From Bacteroidota bacterium (GTDB taxonomy: Bacteria; Bacteroidota; Bacteroidia; Chitinophagales; Chitinophagaceae), in assembly GCA_947476145.1 (NCBI GenBank), contig CANJPH010000018.1:1-43144 (forward strand): 43,144 nucleotides of DNA. Direction: 5' to 3'. Below the pieces are notes generated by a model that saw only the letters and a list, made by a program, of their open reading frames with translations, had not been told where the DNA came from and made no database searches. Positions 42,977-43,144 of this stretch are shown here, one piece after another. Both the position numbers and the translations under genes were made by a program. Every line of letters starts with the position of its first letter. The stretch's first letter is position 1.

Positions 42977-43144
42977 TGTCCCGTCCTGAAATAGCGATAC
43001 ACAAAACAATCGTTATGGAAAAGAGTACAGAAAATCAGTATGTTAGGCGTACGCAAAATGACTACCGTACGGCATTAAAAATCGAGGTAGTCCAGGAAGT
43101 TGAGCGAGGAGAGTTGTCTACTTATGGCGCCATGCGCAAGTATG
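42977..43144 (+). mobile_element. Left end of an insertion sequence (probably IS3 family), cut by the window edge
   Basis: A candidate terminal inverted repeat begins at TGTCCCGTCCTGAAATAGCG, just after the tRNA terminator, and precedes a transposase-like start at 43015. The right end and target duplication lie outside the window, so the boundary at 42977 is approximate. Confidence 0.6.
43015..43144 (+). CDS. Transposase OrfA-like protein, N-terminal part (3'-truncated by window edge)
   Basis: 43 codons are visible from ATG 43015. The end of the visible part, ALKIEVVQEVERGELSTYGAMRKY, is the first part of the helix-turn-helix found in IS3-type OrfA transposases. This would bind the IS ends. 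The frame runs off the window. Family assignment rests on this short stretch plus the candidate inverted repeat upstream. Confidence 0.7.
   Translation, partial: MEKSTENQYVRRTQNDYRTALKIEVVQEVERGELSTYGAMRKY

Noticed and set aside
42773..43056. Minus-strand open frames of 63 and 78 codons across the tRNA-His and IS start.
   Set aside because: They read through a complete tRNA gene and its terminator in antisense and resemble no protein.

Overview
The window is one stretch of a low-GC Bacteroidota chromosome, most likely Chitinophagaceae. The evidence is the DUF2723 membrane protein, a UpxY-type NusG paralogue, an OmpA protein with thrombospondin type 3 repeats, a DAHP synthase/chorismate mutase fusion, and many TAnnTTTG (-7 type) promoter elements close to start codons. 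It is almost wholly housekeeping DNA. The one mobile element seen is the left end of an IS at the right edge, next to a tRNA-His gene.

Layout. 1-5345: nitrogen assimilation (3' half of gltB, gltD, then an ammonium transporter behind a 312-bp AT-rich promoter region). 5431-9737: plsC-like acyltransferase, priA, murB. 9804-20944, minus strand: OmpA/TSP3 protein, DUF952 protein, and a long aromatic amino-acid operon transcribed as leader peptide - pheA - aminotransferase - tyrA - DEAD-box helicase - DAHP synthase/chorismate mutase - aroB - aroA - aroC. 21072-23115: a small Thr/Ala-rich lipoprotein, and divergently an ECF-type sigma factor with a membrane protein that joins an anti-sigma-like N-terminus to a trypsin-like protease. 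23160-26935: nucleotidyltransferase, PLP-dependent deaminase-like enzyme, lipB, RluD-like pseudouridine synthase. 27085-32926: M1 aminopeptidase with HupE/UreJ protein, DUF6702-like protein, GT39 glycosyltransferase and PAP2 phosphatase. 33003-42712: phosphohexomutase, cysteine desulfurase, DUF2723 protein, mtaB, UpxY-like antiterminator, C-terminal processing protease. 42854-43144: tRNA-His, terminator, IS left end.

The most striking element is at 20804-20972, upstream of pheA. It holds an unannotated 27-codon reading frame with seven Phe, three Tyr and one Trp codon. A hairpin inside its regulatory codons, a possible antiterminator pairing and an intrinsic terminator follow: a complete classical attenuator controlling a Phe/Tyr/chorismate operon. 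Its promoter carries a perfect 12-bp direct repeat with a 20-bp period, and the predicted transcript starts only a few bases before the leader ATG.

Other points of interest are the sigma/anti-sigma-protease pair, a set of promoters so close to their start codons that the mRNAs should be nearly leaderless (lipB and rluD face each other in this way), an EPSP synthase with a non-canonical phosphoenolpyruvate-site motif, and an orphan UpxY-like antiterminator.
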